Shown: piece by piece, positions 57,440 through 64,000 of the stretch
Numbering within the stretch: the first letter of the stretch is position 1
Layout: the number at the start of each line of letters is the position of its first letter
Assembly: GCA_039654915.1 (NCBI GenBank)
Contig: CM077594.1
Coordinates: 96,176,893 to 96,240,892 of the forward strand
Source: Aquilaria yunnanensis
Taxonomy: Eukaryota > Streptophyta > Magnoliopsida > Malvales > Thymelaeaceae
DNA: 64,000 bases
Direction of reading: 5' to 3'
The notes under the pieces: generated by a model
Told to the model about the DNA's origin: nothing
The model's database searches: none
Seen by the model: the letters and a program-made list of their open reading frames with translations, nothing else
Made by a program: the position numbers and the translations under genes

Positions 57440-59800
57440 TTGATTATTTGTTTGGATTATGAATTCACTAAAACTCTACACTTTAAAATTTTTAAAAACT
57501 AGTTTATGAACATTTTTTAAAAAAAGTGAGCTAAGTTGTTTTAACTTAAGTCAATTTAATAAAAAATGACTTATTTTTATTTTTAAATTTTTTTTATCTA
57601 TAATCAATTTTAATTGAAAGTCAACATTATGCGGATGTAATAATCCATTTAAAATATAATTTTTATAATCTTATTAAATTTTTATGAATTTTTCATTTTT
57701 AATGCCTAGAAGAAAAAAATTCATAAAAATTTAATAATATCAAAAAAATTAAGAAAAATTCATAAAAGTTTAATAACATCATGAAAATTTACTTTCAAAT
57801 TGATTATTACATTTACTAAATATTATCTTTTAAATGAAATTGGCTATGTATTTTGAATTAATTTTTCCTTTTTTCAAGTTGGATAAGTTAAAAATAAGTA
57901 AAAAAATACTTTCTTTTCAGGTAAAAAGCATCACTAGTCATAAACCTTTAACTCCGTTTCAAATCTGTCCTTAACTTTATTTCATTGCAAATTGATCCAA
58001 AATATTTATAATTCACTGCTAATAGGTTACTAGACCCTTGCCAAGCAGTCATAGAAACTCGATGTAGAAAGAAAAAAATGATAGTTTAAATTATCCATTA
58101 ACTATTAAAAAATTATGTCATTGATTGAATTTATAGAAAAATAACTATGAATAGTTTAAATTAGAATTTAGAAATTTTATATCAGATAATTAATAAGAGT
58201 TAATAAATTCAAACTGTTCAATAGTTGTTTTCCAATAATTTTAAAATGTATCATAATTTTCTCATAATTAACAACAATTTAAACTATCTATTGTTTTCTC
58301 CATCCATCAAGTTTTTGTGTCTACCTAGGAGCCAGGACCAGTATGTATTAAATTATAAAGGTTTAGGACCAATTTGCAATAAAATGAAGGCCAAGAACAT
58401 ATTTGCAATGGAAATTAAAGGTTGGGACCATTGGTGCCATTTACCCCTTTCATTTTGCACATAATACTTTAAGAATACATGTTTTAAAATTTTAAATGTT
58501 AAGGTCTCAATAAATTAATAATTTAAATAAATAATCACTTTCTATAATAATAATAATAGTACACAATAATACATTAAATTTAATTAATGACTGCGACCTT
58601 GAGGCAGAATCAGAAACTCCATTATTAACAGAGTAATACACCGTTTGCTTGAAGTCCAAATCGTCGAGATTGGAAAATCTGGAAAGGTTGATACATGGAG
58701 GCACGTGTTGAATGCTTGTAATTTTATGGTTCTGATGGGAGGTTGAGGGCAGTAGTGGAAATGGAATGTTGGAGAGAAGGTGAGGTGAGGCTGCCCTGCT
58801 GGCTGCTGGGTTGGAATCGTTTGTTTTCCATCTTAAGTGATAGAAGGGGAGGAATTTCAAAAGGGAAGCAAATTGAATTGAATCCATTCAATCTTGGGTA
58901 AGTGACAAATCCTTAGGTTTTCACTAACTTATAGATACACCCCTCTATTTTTAAAAATTTATATTTATCCCGTTAATAGTTAACATCGTCACCCTATCTG
59001 TGAAGGGATGGGTTCAAATCCTCTTATTACCCATGAAAGTTTCAGAATAATGCAAATGAACCCCCAGATTTATTTTTACCACCTCCAACATAATTTTCCC
59101 TCGATATATTTAAAAAAAATGAGTTTGTTAGAAATTTCAAATCCTCAGTTTCTGATAAATATTAATATATTTTAATTAATGGGATTTTAGAGATAAATAT
59201 ATTTTAGGTCATATAAAAGAAATCTACACATTCTACAATTTACTTGAGCAACATATATTATAAACATTTATTTCCTAATTTTTATTAAAATATGTCTTTT
59301 ATTACAAACATGTTATGATTGAAAATTTTTTACTTTTGAGGTTAAGCAATGAAAATTTACCATTTCCCTCAAAATTTTATAAATATACTAAAATTTGGTG
59401 AATTAATTAATATATTAAGAAAAAAAATTGAAAAACTGGTTAGTTCAAAACTGAAAAAAATGGAAAAGGCAAAAAAAAACTAATCATCCGGGCACGAGCA
59501 AAAATTTTACTTGCATTAGGCTACGTTGTTTTGTTTGTAAACCAAAAGTAACAAAAAAAAAATAATTGGAAAAAGAAGAAAGCCCCATGGCCAGACCCAA
59601 AACGAACTCAGCCGATGTTTCTTATTTCTACGGATCTGTTTGCTTTCCTTCATTGTAACCGTTAATCTTACCAGCAAGCTCTCACAGTTTCACTTGACCC
59701 AACTCGTCCATCGTGCGCCATTGCTGTTCTTTTTTGGTCCAGATTCCAAACCCCAAATTAATCTCCAAGCTTTTCCTGTCTTTCTCGAACGTTGTCCCTT
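57440..59800. other. No gene firmly recognised; one orphan frame
   Basis: Very AT-rich. The minus-strand frame 58507-58887 (126 codons, MDSIQFASLLKFLPFYHLRW) sits in a GC-richer patch (58600-58890). Its Ser/Pro/Asn-rich N-terminus could be a transit peptide, so it may be a first exon, but no downstream exon is visible and I do not recognise it. Confidence 0.3.
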
Positions 59801-59814
59801 CCATTTTCCTTGCT

Positions 59815-60150
59815 CAACGAGCTCAAAAAAGTTGCCGCCAACAAGGCTGTGGAATATTTTGTCGAGTTCAGGACGGTCCTTGCCCTCAATGTTGACTCCA
59901 CTGCCAAGCACAGTGTCAACTGCATCAAAATCTCCATACCGAAGAAGACCCAAAAACAAGCAATCTCATGACAATCCCTCTCTCGATCTTGACCACCACC
60001 TCATTGTTTATTAGGTAACCGATGGTGCCGATAAGATCGACCCACATCTCAATCTTGCCAAAGGTCGAGTTGGGTCACTCCTCAGAGAGAAAATGGTGGA
60101 GGGAGTTTATAAGAAATTCATCGTAACTGTGGATGAATCAAACTGGTGGC
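59815..60150 (+). pseudogene. Ribose-5-phosphate isomerase A pseudogene
   Basis: Two in-order pieces resemble plant ribose-5-phosphate isomerase. From 59820: ELKKVAANKAVEY, then VLALNVDSTAKHSV. From about 60020: DGADKIDPHLNLAKG, then LLREKMVEGVYKKFIVTVDE. Between them a large internal part is lost and stops intervene (for example the TGA at about 59967). The active enzyme interconverts ribose and ribulose 5-phosphates in the pentose phosphate and Calvin cycles. This copy lacks the segment between the two blocks and has DST where active enzymes have a GTGST-like loop. It cannot be functional. Confidence 0.75.
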
Positions 60151-60955
60151 ATATTGGGGGGGTGGGGGGAGTGGAGCCTGAGTTTCTGAGTTTTGTTTCT
60201 TTTTTTTGTTTCAGTTTCTGAAATTAAGCCATAAAACTGGTTTGTTTCGGATGATGGTTAGTTGGTTAGATGTAAAAGATTATGGGTGAAAGTTCCTAGA
60301 CAAAAAAGGCTGGTATGAAAAGCTAGGTTTTGTCCATTTTTTGGCTGAACGGACAGTGTAGACTGTAGAGCTTGCAATTCAGGAGGGAGGAGGGTAAATG
60401 TTGGTTCCTTAAAATAAAACGGGGTAATTGTAGGTCATGGGAAACCTGGGGGAAGGGTTTCGTAACTTTCCCTTCAACTTTTAGGTCTCTTAAGCTAGCC
60501 TTTTTCCTTTTCTTGTTTCAAAGTAATAAAAAATACAAACAAGTGGGCAAGAAGAAATGATCGCTTGGTTTATTCAATTTAAACTAAACCAAAATAGTCG
60601 GTTTATTTAGTTTTCAGTTTTGGATGATAAGAAACTAAATAAACCAAATCAGCCTCTAAAATCAAATTCAAACTAAACTGAAATATTTTGATTTCGATTT
60701 GGTCCAAACCAGATTAACTGAAAAAAAATGGAAGTGGGATTTTATGACAGAGGGAATGAGAAATAGATATTGTTCTTCTTTCTAAATTTCATTCAATATA
60801 GAAAACTTATTGTCCATGGAAAGAAAGAAAACAATAATTCAAGCTAATTTGGGTTGGTTTGTAGCTTTATTGTCTATAAAGAAAATTTTAAAAAAAAACT
60901 AATAACAAAAAATTTGGTTACAAAATTAATCGATATCCAAAACCGAAACTGAGAT

Positions 60956-62578
60956 AACTACAAGAGAAATGTTAAAATGTGACTAATTTATGTGACTGAA
61001 TGTTAGTAGTATGACATTTCAATCGCACGTCAGTAGCATATGTGTAGGCCACAATCTTCTATACGACTGAAATCTTCAATTGTACAAAAGTTAGTTACAT
61101 GTCAGTAGCACAATTTAAAAAATATTAAATTTCAATCACGCGTAAAGTGGATCACAGTCATTTACGAGACTGAAATGATCAATCGTATAAACGTCAGTCA
61201 CACAATTTAAAAAATATTAAATTGTCAGTAGCATAGTTGTCACACAATTTAAATTAATTTCTCTGTTAGTTGCACAATAGTGCGACATATTAAATATATT
61301 TTGCTTTTCAGTCATATGATAGTCGCATAAATTAAATATATTTTCCTTTAGTTGCACATCAGTGGCAAAAAAATTATCAGTGGCAAATTCAGTCGCACAA
61401 AATGCCTTTTTTTGCCACATTTGTTTCTCTTCCTCATTTTTCCACCTTCTCCGATGTTCTCCTTCTCTTTTTCCATTTTCTCTGGCTGAAGTTATGCTGC
61501 CTTCAAATTGCATCATTTCAATCTCTAGTTATCAGCATAGAATTAACTTGTATTTTCAGCCAATTTCTTCTTCCATCTTGCACTTTTCCTCATTCAATTT
61601 TCTGGTCATTATTCATCCATTTACCATGCCATTTGTTGCTTCTGGTAAGGGAATCAACCTTTTTTTTTGTTTTCAATTTGTTTTCTATGTTCAATGTTAC
61701 TGTTGCATCTTTAAATTTTTTTTACTATTCATTTTCTAACTTGATTGTTAGTGTTACCTTTTTTTTTTCAATTTTTTTTCTATATTGAATGTTAGTGTTG
61801 GACAAATGTTGCTGGAATTTTAGTGTTGATTTTAGGATGAAATTTTATTGCTGAAATTAAATTGTAGGATTAAATTTAGCTTTAGTAGTACTGATAAATT
61901 TTAATGTAAATTTATGGTTTAATATCCAAGGATTAATTTTAAAGTTATTTAAAGGTCAATTTTAGTAATAACTCTATTGTTAATTATAGTGCTTAAATTT
62001 AGAACTTAATTTTAGTGTTAGCTCTCTTCTTAATTTTATTGTTAATTTTAGTCCTTAAATTTTAGTACTTAATTTTAGTGTTCATTTTATTGTTAATTTT
62101 ACCGTTAATTTTATTTATTAGTTTTAGTACAAAATGATTTAGTAGAGAATTTTTTTTCATTATTATAATGATTATATATTTTTCATTATTATAATAATTG
62201 TAATTCAATTATAATAAAATTTTTAATTAATTTTTTTAAATATGTATGAGTTGTGTGACTGAAATTTAGTCGCATCATATGACTACTTTCTGTCAGTCGC
62301 ATAGTTCTTTATGCGATTGAAATTGTAAGTCACACGATGCGACTAAGATTTAGTCACACAATGCGACTGACAGATTCAGTCTCACGAATTCATCTGGCTC
62401 ATTTTATCCTACTGATACACTTAGTCACACGATAGTGGCATGTTTTCAGTCATATGATAGTGGCACGACTTGTGCAACTAGCATTTTTGCTACAAAATTT
62501 TCCTATGGAATATCAATCACATAGTGCGACTAAATACCACTGTTTCTTCAGCTGCATCATCCTATTTTTCTAGTAGTG
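60956..62578. mobile_element. Non-autonomous CACTA element
   Basis: The right end ATTTTTCTAGTAGTG (62564-62578) is the inverse of the CACTACTAGAAAAAT type end. The left end is ACTACAAGAGAAAT with the first C changed to A. The interior is packed with subterminal words in both orientations (gtcagtagcaca, cagtcgcac, gcgactga), as expected for binding sites of a CACTA transposition protein. Flanks gat/aat match at two of three bases. No transposase is encoded; the frames at 61362-61788 are T-rich low complexity. The element interrupts an older repeat made of aaactaaaccaaa-type words (60560-60950 and 62579-62665). Confidence 0.8.
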
Positions 62579-62679
62579 AATTTTATTATTTGGTTTTATC
62601 TGAAACAAAACTGAATTATCAAATTATTTTGATTTTTTGGTTTGAACCAAAAACTAACCATCCTAGGTAAGAGATAGCC

Positions 62680-63253
62680 AGTGACAAGGAATAGTAATAA
62701 TAGAACGCTTAGCCATAAAATCTAGTGATAAGAGTTATAGGTTAATTCATTAACTAATTCTACAGTCAGTAATTAATTAGGGAGTCATTTGAGCTGGTGT
62801 GGATCAATCTCTAATAATGCTTCTCATGAACAATTAAATAGAATGGTTATCACTGGGAGACCATTAATATGTACAAATCAAGGGTAAAATCCAAATATTT
62901 TCCCCTAATTTTAAAGATCATCAGAAAGTAATCCAATAAATTTTTTTTGTCCTCTTAAGGTCCCCTACTTCAACTAGCGTGCCCTATTTTAATCCTTACC
63001 ATCAGTTTAATCGTTAGTTTAGATGAAAATTGCCTACGTGACATCCTCTTTTATGACAACAAATGACAAAATTGGAAAACTAATAAATCTCATGGTAGAA
63101 TTAACTCAAACATATAATTTTCAAGATGTAATGGGTTGATTAACGCAAATCTCATTCTTTTCCCGCCTCTTCTCACCGCTCACCGATTACGCCAATCTCA
63201 CTGTCCTCCTTCACGCCACCATCTCACCGTCCTCCACACTGGCCCTCTATTCT
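62680..63253. other. No gene recognised
   Basis: It contains words like ggtcccctacttcaactagc and a C-rich patch (63165-63245). They look like the ends of old MULE-type repeats; no frame is supported. Confidence 0.3.
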
Positions 63254-63982
63254 TAGGGGTGTAAACGAACAGAACATTCGGTAAACTATTCTATAAGAGT
63301 TCATTTATATTTGTTTATTTAGTTAAACGAACAAACACGAACATATTTTTTTATTCGATTATTTAAATGAATGAACACGAATAAGATATTGTTTATTCAT
63401 TTGCGTTTATAAACCGTTCGGTTATTATTCATTTATGTTCATTTATTTATTTGTTCATTTATATTGATTTATTTGTTTATTTATATATTAGCTGTACATT
63501 TATTATTATATATGTTTTATAGATCATGCATTTTTATTAGTGTCTACATATTCCATTCACGTGATTATACTCCAATTTTTCCCAAATTAATATATTTTTT
63601 TGTTTCCCTAAACATAATCAGTCATTTTCCTCATAGCGTGAACCTGCTGCAGCATCAAGCTGAGCCCCATTGTCATAACTCATAATCTCTCTCACCATCA
63701 CCTATTACTCTATTCATTGTTAGACTCACTCCAATTTAGATTGATGATAGTCATCAGGTTTAATTGTTCGTGTTCGTGTTCATTTATTAATAAATGAACG
63801 AACATGAACAAAGAAGTTACGTTCGTTTATTATTTTGTATTCGTGTTCATATTCGTTTAAAGTTAAACGAACAAACATGAACACAAACTATAAACGAACG
63901 TAATTTCTTTGTTCATGAACATAAACAATAAACGAACATGAACATGGCTTGTTCGTGTTCGTTCGATTCATTTACAACCCTA
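63254..63982. mobile_element. hAT-type MITE, 729 bp
   Basis: Ends TAGGGGTGTAAA and TTTACAACCCTA are inverted copies with one mismatch. The flanks tctattct and cctattct are 8-bp duplications with one mismatch. The interior is dense in aaacgaacaaac/gttcgtttatt words on both strands, as in the common plant hAT MITEs. The frame at 63464-63685 is not a gene. Confidence 0.85.
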
Positions 63983-64000
63983 CCTATTCTCCTATCCTTT

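Larger units (their letters stand above)
30650..57440. mobile_element. Older TIR element split by the giant retrotransposon
   Basis: Bases 30650-30800 reappear inverted at about 57250-57440. Shared words, read on the left copy, include tgcataaaaagtc and ttttggaccttcc. Removing the retrotransposon would leave an element of roughly 1.2 kb (30650-30834 plus 56388-57440). Its interior includes a GC-richer segment at 56400-56900, with a minus-strand frame (56413-56916) made of degenerate Pro/Ser-rich repeats. Long inverted ends without transposase fit a non-autonomous MULE-like element. The exact ends were not determined. Confidence 0.6.

Noticed and set aside
61362..61788. Two 125-128-codon frames in the CACTA element
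   Set aside because: T-rich low complexity giving Phe/Leu/Ser-rich peptides; overlapping in two frames.

Overview
The window is AT-rich flowering-plant nuclear DNA, probably from a eudicot and possibly a woody one; I cannot name the species. It holds two intact host genes whose introns or families are plant-specific: a ten-exon class 3 lipase on the minus strand (5148-8667) and a CC-type glutaredoxin on the minus strand (22433-22741). Most of the rest is layered transposon debris: hAT, CACTA, MULE-like and foldback elements, an old Ty3/gypsy gag remnant, and a decayed ribose-5-phosphate isomerase copy (59815-60150).

The dominant feature is one giant, young LTR retrotransposon at 30835-56382 (about 25.5 kb). 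It has 3.8-kb LTRs beginning TG and ending CA, a perfect 5-bp target duplication (ACCTC), a primer-binding site and a polypurine tract. The two LTRs look almost identical by eye. It belongs to the Tat/Ogre branch of Ty3/gypsy: an extra ORF before gag (DUF7745-like), gag with two CHHC zinc knuckles, a protease ORF ending in a G-patch, an intron between protease and RT whose removal keeps the frame, and a pol with RT, RNase H, a second RNase H and a DD35E integrase. It sits inside an older TIR element whose inverted ends lie at about 30650-30800 and 57250-57440.

The unusual part is the 8.5 kb between pol and the 3' LTR (44103-52601). It holds three tandem, diverged, intact ORFs of 182 codons. 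Each encodes a basic protein with a G-K-S-x-Y-A-[RK]-[KR]-R-R-A-K patch followed by a C-x2-C-x4-C-x3-C cluster. That layout resembles the cysteine-rich nucleic-acid-binding proteins of flexuous plant RNA viruses (carlavirus/vitivirus type), several of which suppress RNA silencing. Next comes an intact, intronless LOG gene (cytokinin riboside monophosphate phosphoribohydrolase), apparently captured from a host mRNA. Then comes an array of about 42 copies of a 73-bp unit, each able to fold into two hairpins. A transposon carrying a possible anti-silencing protein family and a hormone-activating enzyme is the most interesting system here.

Region by region: 1-5000 GC-rich degenerate repeats and nested TIR elements; 5148-8940 lipase gene; 9400-9800 a possible gene fragment; 10600-12050 retroelement-like sequence; 12600-16544 a dead hAT transposon; 16600-17460 a gag remnant; 17500-21400 unassigned; 21415-22072 a foldback element; 22433-22860 glutaredoxin; 23000-26000 unassigned; 26043-28146 a nested hAT-like element; 28150-30640 unassigned; 30640-57440 the TIR element split by the giant retrotransposon; 57440-59800 unassigned with one orphan ORF; 59815-60150 pseudogene; 60956-62578 CACTA; 63254-63982 a hAT-type MITE.
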